Positions 30,647 through 42,743 of a stretch of DNA of 64,000 nucleotides are shown piece by piece. Within the stretch, counting starts at the first letter, position 1. Each line of letters starts with the position of its first letter. The notes under the pieces are model-generated. The model was not told the DNA's origin. It saw nothing but the letters and a program-made list of their open reading frames with translations, and did no database searches. The stretch covers positions 27,703,780 through 27,767,779 of the forward strand of contig NC_080041.1 of NCBI RefSeq assembly GCF_012489685.1, read 5' to 3'. The position numbers and the translations under genes are program-made. Source of the stretch: Lotus japonicus (taxonomy: Eukaryota; Streptophyta; Magnoliopsida; Fabales; Fabaceae).

Positions 30647-31853
30647 TGTAAGATCAAGTTTTGATCTAGTAGTACAACTCTATGTTTTGATGATTACAAG
30701 TTAACCTTTTGATATGAACAATTGTGGTACTCTAACGTGTTTTTATGAGTGTGGCTATTTACAGGCTCTGACCTCAACTCAATCTCACACAAATCAGAAG
30801 CACTGTGTATAAAGGGTAACCCAAGCAACGCTTTCGCATTCACCATGTTCAGTATGAACAGTGGAAAAGCTTCAGAAGTTCTGAAGCTATACAAACTCTG
30901 ATGTGGACTCAGTCGCTAGAAGCTCTAAGATCCAGAAGTTCTGATAACCAAGAAACACTGAAGGTTCAGATGTTCTGATGGTGTAGAAACTCTGAAGATC
31001 CAGAAGCTGAATAGTGGAAACTCTGAAGTCCAGAAGCAAGAAACTCTGAAGGCCATGTTCTTCCTCTGAGTTCAGAATCAGAAGATACAATGGTCAGAGG
31101 ATCTGTGCTTTCCCTCTGACTCTGATCAACCGGCTTCACAAGTTCCAATATGAAGTATTCCCCTGATCAGAAGTCTCCTAGGTTAAAGGTCAAGTCGCTA
31201 TCCAAGTACAAAAGCAAGTGTACCTTCCTGACGACCTACCTAACGTTCTCAGCCACAGCAGAAGCTGGATTTTTCCAGAACTGCCCTCCAACGGTAGCAT
31301 TTCCCATGCAACGCTCAACCCTAATCCTTGGAGTATATATAGAGGCTGAAGATTGAAAGAAGCGGTTAGAAAAAAACAATATACCGCGCAAGACATATTC
31401 AAAATATTCTAAGCTTTCTTTCATCTGAAATTCATTGTGTTTACTATTAGCTTTTTAGAAGCAAATCTCTTGTAACAATTCTTTGATAAACAGTTTGTTT
31501 AGTTCCTTTAGGAGATCAAGGTTGATCGGATCCTAGAGAAGACTAAGAGAGTGAATCTTAGTGTGAGCTAAGTCAGTGTAATTGTTAGTCACTTGTAGGT
31601 TTCAAGTGCAGTTGTAACTCTTACCTGATTAGTGGATTGCCTTCATTCTAAGAAGGAAGAAATCACCTTAACGGGTGGACTGGAGTAGCTTGAGTGATTT
31701 ATCAAGTGAACCAGGATAAAATCCTTGTGTGCTTTTCTATCTCTTATCTTTAGCACTTAAGTTCTCGAAAGATTTGTCAAATCTTTAAGGTGGAAGTTTT
31801 GTTCTGAAAACGTTATTCAAACCCCCCCCTTTCTACCGTTTTTCATACCTTCA
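30647..31853 (+). repeat. 5' LTR of SIRE copy C (1,207 bp)
   Basis: As in copy B with several one-base deletions. The palindrome is at 30868-30888 and the terminal C run is 8. Confidence 0.93.
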
Positions 31854-31855
31854 AT

Positions 31856-31867
31856 TGGTATCAGAGC
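31856..31867 (+). promoter_or_regulatory. Primer binding site, SIRE copy C
   Basis: TGGTATCAGAGC two bases after the LTR, complementary to initiator tRNA-Met. Confidence 0.95.
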
Positions 31868-31924
31868 GCAAGTTCTGATTACACACCTAACAGTGTTCAG
31901 TGATCCGGGCCGGTGTGAAAAACA

Positions 31925-33831
31925 ATGGCTGCCACCACCAGTGAAACTCAAAGAGATGGTTACAACGCAAAGCCTCCTATGTTCGATGGTCAAAGGTTCG
32001 AATATTGGAAAGATAGACTGGAAAGTTTCTTTCTGGGTTTCGATGCAGATCTCTGGGATATTATTGTGGATGGCTATGAGCGTCCAGTTGATGCAGATGG
32101 CAAGAAGATCCAAGGTCAGAGATGACTGCAGATCAAAAGAAGCTGTACTCACAACATCACAAAGCAAGAGCAATTCTTCTAAGTGCTATTTCCTATGAGG
32201 AGTACCAGAAGATTACAGATCGTGAGTTTGCTAAAGGCATTTTTGAATCTCTGAAGATGTCTCATGAAGGAAACAAGAAAGTCAAAGAATCAAAGGCATT
32301 GTCTTTGATCCAAAAGTATGAATCCTTCATCATGGAGCCAAATGAGTCCATTGAAGAAATGTTCTCCAGATTTCAATTGCTTGTAGCTGGCATACGACCT
32401 CTCAACAAGAGCTACACAACAAAAGATCATGTCATAAGGGTCATCAGGTGTCTTCCTGAAAGTTGGATGCCTTTGGTGACTTCAATAGAGCTCACGAGAG
32501 ACGTTGAGAATATGAGTTTAGAAGAACTCATCAGCATTTTGAAATGCCATGAGCTGAACGCTCAGAGATGCAAGATCTGAGGAAAAAGTCCATAGCCTTG
32601 AAATCCAAATCTGAAAAGGCTAAGGTTGAGAAGTCAAAGGCTCTTCAAGCTGAAGAAGAAGAATCTGAAGAAGCATCAGAAGATTCTGATGAAGATGAGC
32701 TGACTCTGATCCCAAGAGACTCAACCGCATCTGGAAGCACAGGCAGAGCAAGTTCAAAGGCTCTGGAAAGGCAAAAGGAAAGTATGAGTCCTCAGGCCAG
32801 AAGAAGTCTTCAATCAAGGAAGTCACATGTTTTGAGTGCAAAGAATCTGGGCACTACAAAAGTGATGTCCAAAGTTGAAGAAAGACAAGAAGCCAAAGAA
32901 GCACTTCAAGACGAAGAAGAGTCTGATGGTGACATTTGATGAATCAGAGTCAGAGGATGTTGACTCTGATGGTGAAGTCCAAGGACTCATGGCAATTGTC
33001 AAAGACAAGGAAGCAGAGTCAAAGGAAGCTGTTGACTCTGACTCAGAATCAGAAGGAGATCCTAACTCAGACGATGAAAATGAGGTATTTGCTTCTTTCT
33101 CTACCTCTGAACTGAAACATGCTTTGTCTGATATCATGGATAAGTATAACTCTTTATTGTCTAAGCATAAAAAGTTGAAAAAGAACTTATCTGCTGTCTC
33201 CAAGACTCCTTCTGAACATGAGAAAATTATTTCTGATTTGAAAAATGAAAATCATGCTTTGGTAAATTCTAACTCTGTGCTTAAGAACCAGATTGCTAAG
33301 TTAGAAGAAATTGTTGCCTGTGATGCCTCTGATTGTAGAAATGAATCTAAGTATGAAAAGTCTTTTCAAAGATTCCTAGCTAAAAGCGTGGATAGAAGCT
33401 TAATGGCTTCAATGATCTATGGCGTAAGCAGAAATGGAATGCATGGCATTGGCTATTCTAAACTAATTAGAAATGAGCCTTCTGTGTCTAAAGCTAAATC
33501 CTTGTATGAATGCTTTGTTCCCTCTGGTACCATATTGCCTGATCCTGTACCTGCTAAAATTGCTAAAAACCCTCTTAAAAAGGGATCTTTCTCTATGACT
33601 AAATATCATGCAAATATTCCTTTAAAATATTATGTTGAGACACCCAAGGTGATCAGAACCTCTGGGGTAACTAACAAAAGAGGACCCAGAAAGTGGGTAC
33701 CTAAGGACAAGATTATCTATGTTGCAGATATCCTTGATAGCTCCACTGAAACACCAATCATGGTATCTGGACAGTGGATGCTCGCGTCACATGACGGGAG
33801 AAAAGCGTATGTTCCGAGAGCTGAAACTTAA
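31925..33831 (+). pseudogene. SIRE copy C gag (four one-base deletions)
   Basis: ATG at 31925. Frame breaks near 32110 (CCC to CC), 32557 (AAA to AA), 32710 and 32866 (the last removes the final Cys of the zinc knuckle). Neither nonsense codon of copy B is present: the codon equivalent to 17057 is TGG here. Whether the deletions are real or sequencing errors decides if copies B and C are distinct. Confidence 0.85.
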
Positions 33832-36822
33832 GCCTGGAGGCGAAGTTGGCTTCGGAGGAAATGAAAAGGGTAAAATTGTTGGTACTGGTACTATTTGTGT
33901 AGATAGTAGTCCATGCATTGACAATGTTTTATTGGTAGACGGCTTAACACATAAGTTATTGTCTATAAGTCAATTAGCTGACAAGGGTTATGATGTTATA
34001 TTCAATCAAAAGTCCTGCCGGGCTGTAAGTCAGATCGATGGCTCTGTTCTGTTTAACAGCAAGAGGAAGAACAACATTTATAAGATCAGATTATCTGAGT
34101 TGGAGGCTCAGAATGTGAAGTGCCTTCTGTCTGTTGATGAAGAGCAGTGGGTATGGCATAGACGGTTAGGGCATGCCAGTATGAGAAAGATTTCTCAGCT
34201 GAGCAAGCTAAACCTTGTCAGGGGCTTACCCAATCTGAAGTTCGCTTCAGACGCTCTTTGCGAAGCATGTCAGAAAGGCAAATTCACTAAAGTCCCTTTC
34301 AAGGCAAAGAATGTTGTCTCAACCTCAAGGCCGTTGGAACTTCTGCATATAGACCTTTTGGACCAGTGAAAACTGAGTCTATAGGTGGCAAGAGATATGG
34401 GATGGTTATCGTTGATGACTATAGCCGCTGGACATGGGTAAAGTTTCTAACCCGCAAGGATGAGTCTCATGCTGTGTTCTCTACCTTCATTGCTCAAGTG
34501 CAAAACGAGAAGGCTTGTAGGATTGTGCGTGTCAGAAGTGACCATGGTGGAGAGTTTGAGAATGACAAGTTTGAGAGTCTGTTTGATTCCTATGGAATTG
34601 CACATGATTTCTCTTGTCCCAGAACTCCTCAACAAAATGGTGTTGTTGAGAGGAAGAACAGAACTCTTCAGGAGATGGCTAGAACCATGCTCCAAGAAAC
34701 TGGCATGGCTAAGCACTTTTGGGCAGAGGCAGTAAATACAGCATGTTACATTCAGAACAGAATCTCTGTGAGACCAATTCTGAATAAGACTCCTTATGAA
34801 TTGTGGAAGAACATAAAACCCAACATTTCTTATTTTCATCCTTTTGGCTGTGTTTGTTATGTTCTCAATACTAAGGATAGATTGCATAAATTTGATGCTA
34901 AGTCTTCTAAGTGTCTATTACTTGGTTATTCTGATAGATCTAAAGGTTTTAGATTTTATAATACCGATGCTAAGACTATTGAAGAATCTATTCATGTTAG
35001 ATTTGATGATAAGCTTGACTCTGACCAGTCAAAGCTAGTTGAAAAGTTTGCAGATTTAAGCATTAATGTTTCTGACAAAGGCAAAGTTCCAGAGGAAGTT
35101 GAGCCAGAGGAAGATGAACCAGAGGAAGAAGCTGGTCCCTCTAACTCACAAACTCTGAAGAAGAGCAGAATCACTGCAGCTCACCCTAAGGAATTGATTC
35201 TGGGCAACAAAGATGAACCAGTCAGAACCAGATCTGCCTTCAGACCCTCTGAAGAGACCTTGCTGAGTCTGAAAGGATTGGTGTCCTTAATTGAACCCAA
35301 GTCCATAGATGAAGCTCTTCAGGACAAGGATTGGATTCTGGCCATGGAAGAAGAATTAAATCAATTCTCCAAGAACGATGTTTGGAGCTTAGTGAAGAAG
35401 TCTGAGAATGTCCATGTTATTGGAACGAAATGGGTATTCAGAAACAAGCTAAATGAGAAAGGAGATGTAGTCAGAAACAAGGCAAGGCTAGTTGCTCAAG
35501 GCTACAGCCAGCAGGAAGGAATAGACTACACTGAAACATTTGCTCCGGTAGCAAGACTGGAGGCAATCAGACTGTTGATCTCCTTCTCAGTAAATCACAA
35601 CATAGTTCTACATCAGATGGACGTAAAGAGTGCCTTCCTAAATGGTTTTATCTCAGAGGAAGTCTATGTTCATCAACCCCCAGGTTTTGAAGATGAAAAG
35701 AAACCAGACCATGTGTTCAAATTGAAGAAATCACTCTACGGTCTGAAGCAAGCTCCCAGAGCATGGTATGAGAGACTTAGCTCATTCCTTCTGGAGAATG
35801 AGTTTGTAAGGGGTAAAGTAGATACAACTCTTTTTTGCAAGACTTATAAAGATGATATCTTAATTGTGCAAATTTATGTTGATGATATTATATTTGGTTC
35901 TGCTAATCAATCTCTATGCAAAGAATTTTCTGAGATGATGCAGGCTGAATTTGAGATGAGTATGATGGGAGAATTAAAGTACTTTCTGGGAATACAAGTT
36001 GATCAAACACCAGAAGGAACATATATCCATCAGAGCAAGTACACTAAAGAACTTCTGAAGAAGTTCAATATGCTGGAATCTACAGTGGCCAAGACTCCAA
36101 TGCATCCTACATGCATTTTGGAGAAAGAAGATAAAAGTGGTAAAGTATGTCAGAAGCTCTATCGTGGAATGATAGGTTCACTTCTATACTTAACTGCATC
36201 TAGGCCAGACATATTATTTAGTGTTCACTTATGTGCTCGTTTCCAATCAGATCCAAGGGAAACCCACTTAACTGCTGTTAAGAGGATCCTAAGGTATCTG
36301 AAAGGCACCACTAACCTTGGCTTGATGTATAAGAAAACATCAGAGTATAAGCTTTCAGGTTATTGTGATGCTGATTATGCTGGAGATAGAACAGAGAGAA
36401 AAAGTACTTCTGGAAATTGTCAATTTCTGGGAAGCAATCTAGTCTCATGGGCAAGCAAGAGGCAATCAACCATTGCACTATCAACTGCAGAGGCAGAATA
36501 TATCTCAGCAGCAATATGCAGCACTCAGATGCTCTGGATGAAACATCAGCTGGAGGATTATCAGATCCTTGAGAGCAATATCCCAATCTATTGTGATAAC
36601 ACTGCTGCAATCTCATTGAGTAAGAATCCTATCTTGCATTCAAGGGCAAAGCACATTGAGGTAAAGTATCACTTTATTAGAGATTATGTACAGAAGGGCG
36701 TACTTCTTCTGAAGTTTGTTGATACTGACCATCAATGGGCAGATATCTTTACAAAGCCCTTAGCAGAGGATAGATTTAATTTTATTCTGAAAAATCTAAA
36801 CATGGACTTTTGTCCAGAGTGA
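33719..36822 (+). pseudogene. SIRE copy C pol (one frameshift before the integrase core)
   Basis: Identical to the copy B pol except for a missing T near 34359 in a T5 run, right at the IDLFGP motif. The frame to the left carries protease and the HHCC finger. The frame from 34366 carries the rest of integrase, RT (YVDDIIFGS) and RNase H to TGA 36822. Correcting that base would give the same protein as copy B. Confidence 0.88.
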
Positions 36823-37265
36823 AGATGGATCAGAACCTCTGACTATGATACTTCTTGATCAGAAGATGTCTAGTCCAGAAGGTAACTCAATCAGAGTGTG
36901 TGTGCCCACTGGTACTGACTCTGAAGCTGAGACAACAACACGTGTGTCAGAATTTCTGATGCATAATTCCTTGTGCCCGTGTGACAGTCTGTTATGATTG
37001 CGTGTAGATATGCTTATCTCCTGTGTGTGATTGTGTATTTTACTGTTACTATCTATCTTTAATTTTCAACCGTTGATCTTAAAGTGCTTTTTGAATCAAC
37101 AACGGTTATTTGATAAAACCCACTATACACACACGTTCTCGTTCACTTCCGGTTTTCACTCTCGCACTCTCTGCTTTTCAAAACCGCCTCTTTCTTGATT
37201 TCTCTCTCGATCTCTCTTCATCCTTCAAATTTCATCTTCTACCTCAAACCTTCAACCTCTTCAAA

Positions 37266-40126
37266 ATGGTGAGACAAACCAGAAGATCTACTGCAGATGC
37301 ACCTCAGTTCCCTCATATGGTAGTTGGTTTGGCAACGGGTCAAAGGGGCTCTGAGAACCCGGCACAAGAACAAGTTCAAGCTCAAGAGCAGATTGTTCCA
37401 ATTGCAGAACGGGGCTGTGCCGTTCACTGCGTATTTGCTCCTGAGGAACTCCAAGTCCTGGCAGAATGGAGATTCGACCTCGCCAACCTGGCTGCAAATG
37501 GGTTTGATCTTCGTCCTGAAGTCCAAGCTCAAGGTTGGGGAAACTACTTCAACCGACTTCGAGGACCGGTGTATGAGAAGTTGGTCAAGGAATTCTGGAA
37601 GCACGCCGACTGCGATGATACTCAAGTGGTATCTCATATTCTTGGCAGGAAGATCATCATCACGGAGAAGTCATTCGTGAATCTGCTAGGTGCAGACACT
37701 GCTTATGGATTTCGATTCCAATTCACTGAGTCGAAGCTGAAACCCAGCACCAAAGACAAAACCAACCAGGCCCTGTACACCACTTTCAAACCGGGCAAGA
37801 CAAGTTACAAGGTGATGGACCTTCACCCCAAACTCAGGATCTGGCACAAGATCCTGCTCAACTGCATCAATCAGAGACCGAAGGGCAGTTCCCCAGATTA
37901 CATCAACTTCAACCAGAAGGCGATGCTGTTTTTCATTCAAGACAAGAGGAAGATCTGCCTTCCCTACTTCCTGTTCTCCTACTTGAAGGAGTGTATCCGG
38001 AAGTCTAGGACTACTGCCTCAATCAAGTCAGCAATCAAGTATATCCCCTTTGGGAGACTGCTGTCTGATCTCTTCATTGAGAGTGGCCTCATTCAAGACC
38101 TGATCAATGCTGGTTGCACAGAGGACTTGAGTACAATTGTCAGCGATGTCTTCACTGCCAACTCTCTGAAGAAGATGGGTTTGGTCCAGAAGAAGATTGC
38201 TCCTGCTCATGAAGACACATCTTCTGAGATCAGAGGAAGAAGGATGCCTCTGAATGACTACCCACTGTGGACTCAAGTAGACAATCCTGAAGCCATCAGA
38301 TGCTATGTTGAAGACCTCAGGGCTCAAGGATTCGAGATTGATCTTGATGATTTCTTCAGCAGACTGCCGCCAGCTCCAGAGTTTCCTTCTCCTCCCAAGA
38401 AGAAAGCTCAGAGGAAGATGGTTCTGGAAGAATCCTCTGAAGAATCTGATGTCCCTCTGGTCAAGAAGACAAAGAGAAAGCCTGATGATGGTAATGATAG
38501 TGATAGTGAGGATGGTCCTCCAAAGAAGAAGCAGAAGAAGGTCAGAATCGTGGTGAAGCCTACTCGGGTGGAACCAGCTGCTGCAGTGGTCAGAAGGACT
38601 GAACCTCCTGCCAGAGTGACTCGATCATCAGCACATTCAAGTAAGCCTGCACTTGCTTCTGATGATGATTTGAATTTATTTGATGCACTTCCTATTTCTG
38701 CCTTGCTTCAACACTCCTCAAATCCCCTCACTCCTATTCCTGAATCCCAACCAGCCGCACAAACCACCTCTCCACCACATTCCCCACGATCCTCCTTCTT
38801 TCAACCTTCTCCTACCGAAGCACCTCTCTGGAATTTGCTTCAGAACCCAACCTCTAGGTCAGAAGATCCAACCTCTCTCCTTACCATTCCGTACGACCCA
38901 TTATCTTCTGAACCCATCATCCATGACCAACCAGAGCCCAACCAAACAGAACCACAACCCAGAACGTCTGATCACTCTGCTCCCAGAGCATCAGCACGTC
39001 CTGCTGCCAGAACCACGGATACAGACTCTTCAACAGCCTTTACACCTGTATCCTTCCCAATCAATGTTGTTGATTCTTCTCCTTCCAATAACTCTGAATC
39101 AATTAGAAAATTCATGGAGGTTAGAAAAGAGAAGGTGTCTGCCTTGGAAGAGTATTACCTTACCTGTCCAAGCCCTAGGAGATATCCTGGCCCTAGACCT
39201 GAACGTCTAGTTGACCCAGATGAACCTATCTTGGCCAATCCTATCCAAGAGGCAGACCCCTTAGTTCAACAAGCTCACCCTGTCCCTGACCAACAAGAGC
39301 CCATTCAACCAGACCCTGAACCCGAACAATCAGTGTCTAACCAATCCTCGGTTAGATCACCTCACCCTCTGGTTGAAACTTCAGACCCTCACCTTGGAAC
39401 CTCTGAACCCAATGCTCCCATGATTAACATTGGTTCTCCACAAGGTGCCTCTGAAGCTCATAGCAGCAATCACCCAGCCTCTCCTGCACCCAACCTCTCC
39501 ATAATTCCCTATACTCACCTTCAACCCACATCTCTCTCTGAGTGCATCAATATCTTCTATCATGAAGCCTCCTTGAGGCTCCGCAATGTGCACGGTCAGA
39601 CTGATCTCAGTGAGAATGCTGAAAATGTGGCTGATGAGTGGAACAATCTGAGCACTTGGCTAGTGGCTCAAGTTCCGATTATGATGCAGCTCCTGCATGC
39701 AGAGGGCAGTCAGAGCATTGAGGCTGCAAAGCAAAGGTTTGCTAGAAGGGTGGCTCTTCATGAACTAGAACAGAGAAATAAGCTTCTTGAAGCTATTGAA
39801 GAAGCCAAGAGAAAGAAAGAACAAGCAGAAGAAGCTGCACGTCAAGCAGCAGCTCAAGCTGAACAAGCCAGACTTGAGGCGCAGAGCGACTTGAAGCTGA
39901 GGCTGAAGCTCTTAGATGCCAAGCACTTGCACCAGTTGTGTTTACTCCTGCTGCTTCTGCTTCCATTCCAGATCCTCAAGCTGCTCAGAATGTTCCTTCC
40001 AGTTCTACTCAGACAAGCTCATCCAGACTCGACATCATGGAACAACGTCTTGACACTCATGAATCCATGCTGATTGAGATGAAGCACATGATGATGGAAC
40101 TTCTGCGACGCACTGACAAACCTTAG
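37266..40126 (+). pseudogene. Envelope-like third ORF of SIRE copy C (frameshifted)
   Basis: Identical to copy B up to about 39879, where GAGGCGCAG replaces GAGGC-AG: two extra bases, against one in copy B and none in copy A. The first frame runs on to a spurious stop at 40073. The authentic C-terminus (LDIMEQRLDTHESML) is in another frame and ends at TAG 40126. Confidence 0.85.
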
Positions 40127-40326
40127 TTTTAGGATCTCTTCTTTTTCTTCTTTTTCGTTACCTTTGTTTTCCTTTGTTAAACTCTGTTTCTTTTTATTTA
40201 TTTATTCTCTTTTGTTCGTTTGTGATTATATATGCATAACTATATACTTATGTCACATATGTTTGCTAAACTCGTTTTATTCATAATTGTTTTGTGTTTA
40301 CATCATATTTCTTTCCATCATATAAT

Positions 40327-40719
40327 CTAGAATGGAGGATCTCTCCTCATTCTTCTGCACTCCTGGCGCTGCTCTGACCTATCCTTCTCCAGACGCTCCA
40401 GTACATGCTGGATGTTGCTGAGCCTGATCTTTAGCTCATCCCTCTCCAGAATCTCTTCTGAAGTCTTGAGCTTCTCTTCCAAACTCTCTTTCTCTTCCAG
40501 CAGCTTGAGTTCAAGCCGGCTGAGTTCTTGCACCTCCTCCACGAAGGCAAGAAATTCCTTCAGGTCTCTCTCCAACTCTGGACGCAGGTCCTCTTCCAGC
40601 AGTGTCCGTGTCAGCTCCGCGATGGTAGTTGCACCCTCTGGATGCCTGATGTTCAGGAACAAGTCCTCTTCAAAGGCCTTCTTCCTCAGCTCTTCTAGTG
40701 CTACGTTGTATGATGCCAT
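40327..40719 (-). CDS. SIRE antisense ORF, 130-aa coiled-coil protein (copy C)
   Basis: Same protein as copy B. The TATA element TATAAAAAG lies at about 40780-40789 on the minus strand. Intact. Confidence 0.7.
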   Translation of the reverse strand: MASYNVALEELRKKAFEEDLFLNIRHPEGATTIAELTRTLLEEDLRPELERDLKEFLAFVEEVQELSRLELKLLEEKESLEEKLKTSEEILERDELKIRLSNIQHVLERLEKDRSEQRQECRRMRRDPPF

Positions 40720-40978
40720 TTTTTTTTTTTTTTTTACTGAAAATTATTCGAGGTGTGAAGCTTACCTTTCTCTCCAACGCTTTTTATAGGCTTCACTTTC
40801 TCTCTGAAAGTTAATGCTCTTACAGTTTCTCGAGGTTAAGTTCTTGGTAACTGACCCTTCTATTTACTCACTTGACCGGTGGTAAACGTTAATCCCTTGC
40901 ATTAACTCTTATATTTATTTTCGCCTAACTCTGATTCTTACATCGTTTTCATTTTCTTTTAAACTTAGACCTTCTCTA

Positions 40979-41531
40979 AGGGGGAGTACCTTGTACTTCA
41001 AGCTAAGTTTTTCACACCCCAAGCTTTTTCCTTATGACAAAAAGGGGGAGTAAACCCAGTTTTTGATTTGTAAGATGTGTTAGTGTGACTTATTTTTCTT
41101 TTGGAGATTTTAAGAGTTCCACCTTCATGACCATAGATGTGTCACTGGGAAAATACAGGGAATACATTTCACTTCTTCTGAAGTGATTCTAAGTTGACTC
41201 TGATACCCAAGACTCTGATACCTTGTCCATGACTCTGATCACTTATGCGCTCTGATTATTCGTTTTTCATCTATGTCATAAGCTTTTCACTCTGAACTCT
41301 TATATTTTTTAGCTCAGAATCTAGACTTTACTAACGTTTTCATCAAGTATTAGATTCAGGGGGAGCTAAGCTCAGAATCAAGCAGTGACTTGAATTCAGA
41401 ATGAGCAAGATAAACTATTCACATCAGGATAAGTCTTATTCTATATCTCTAAACTCTGAGTGAATTCAGTTTAATGTTTAAGAATTGTTCATCAAAAATC
41501 TTAGTTTTGTCATCATCAAAAAGGGGGAGAT
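40979..41531 (+). promoter_or_regulatory. Multiplied polypurine tracts of SIRE copy C
   Basis: AGGGGGAG at 40979, AAAAAGGGGGAG at 41039-41050, AGGGGGAG at 41358 and the functional AAAAAGGGGGAGAT at 41518-41531. The G runs are five long here where copy B shows four at two of the sites, another homopolymer-length difference. Confidence 0.8.
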
Positions 41532-42743
41532 TGTAAGATCAAGTTTTGATCTAGTAGTACAACTCTATGTTTTGATGATTACAAGTTAACCTTTTGATAT
41601 GAACAATTGTGGTACTCTAACGTGTTTTTCTGAGTGTGCTATTTACAGGCTCTGACCTCAACTCAATCTCACACAAATCAGAAGCACTATGTATAAAGGG
41701 TAACCCAAGCAACGCTTTCGCATTCACCATGTTCAGTATGAACAGTGGAAAAGCTTCAGAAGTTCTGAAGCTATACAAACTCTGATGTGGACTCAGTCGC
41801 TAGAAGCTCTGAAGATCCAGAAGTTCTGATAACCAAGAAACACTGAAGGTTCAGATGTTCTGATGGTGTAGAAGACTCTGAAGATCCAGAAGCTGAATAG
41901 TGGAAACTCTGAAGTCCAGAAGCAAGAAACTCTGAAGGCCATGTTCTTCCCTCTGAGTTCAGAATCAGAAGATACAATGGTCAGAGGATCTGTGCTTTCC
42001 CTCTGACTCTGATCAACCGGCTTCACAAGTTCCAATATGAAGTATTCCCCTGATCAGAAGTCTCCTAGGTTAAAAGGTCAAGTCGCTATCCAAGTACAAA
42101 AGCAAGTGTACCTTCCTGACGACCTACCTAACGTTCTCAGCCACAGCAGAAGCTGGATTTTCCAGAACTGCCCTCCAACGGTAGCATTTCCCATGCAACG
42201 CTCAACCCTAATCCTTGGAGTATATATAGAGGCTGAAGATTGAAAGAAGCGGTTAGAAAAAAACACATATACGCGCAAGACATATTCAAAATATTCTAAG
42301 CTTTCTTTCATCTGAAATTCATTGTGTTTACTATTAGCTTTTTAGAAGCAAATCTCTTGTAAACAATTCTTTGATAAGCAGTTTGTTTATTTCCTTTAGG
42401 AGATCAAGGTTGATCGGATCCTAGAGAAGACTAAGAGAGTGAATCTTAGTGTGAGCTAAGTCAGTGTAATTGTTAGTCACTTGTAGGTTTCAAGTGCAGT
42501 TGTAACTCTTACCTGATTAGTGGATTGCCTTCATTCTAAGAAGGAAGAAATCACCTTAACGGGTGGACTGGAGTAGCTTGAGTGATTTATCAAGTGAACC
42601 AGGATAAAATCCTTGTGTGCTTTTCTATCTCTTATCTTTAGCACTTAAGTTCTCGAAAGATTTGTCAAAATCTTTAAGGTGGAAGTTTTGTTCTGAAAAC
42701 GTTATTCAAACCCCCCCCCTTTCTACCGTTTTTCATACCTTCA
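41532..42743 (+). repeat. 3' LTR of SIRE copy C (1,212 bp)
   Basis: TGTAAGATC start, ACCTTCA end. Palindrome at 41752-41772, C run of 9. Confidence 0.95.

Larger units (their letters stand above)
30647..42743 (+). mobile_element. SIRE/Sirevirus Ty1-copia element, copy C (12,097 bp)
   Basis: The same element as copy B over most of its length, with the same right flank (GTAAGAGGATCC). Left flank TAAGT, right flank GTAAG, so again no target duplication. LTRs are 30647-31853 and 41532-42743. The identity of the right flanks of B and C argues that they are one insertion assembled twice. Confidence 0.9.
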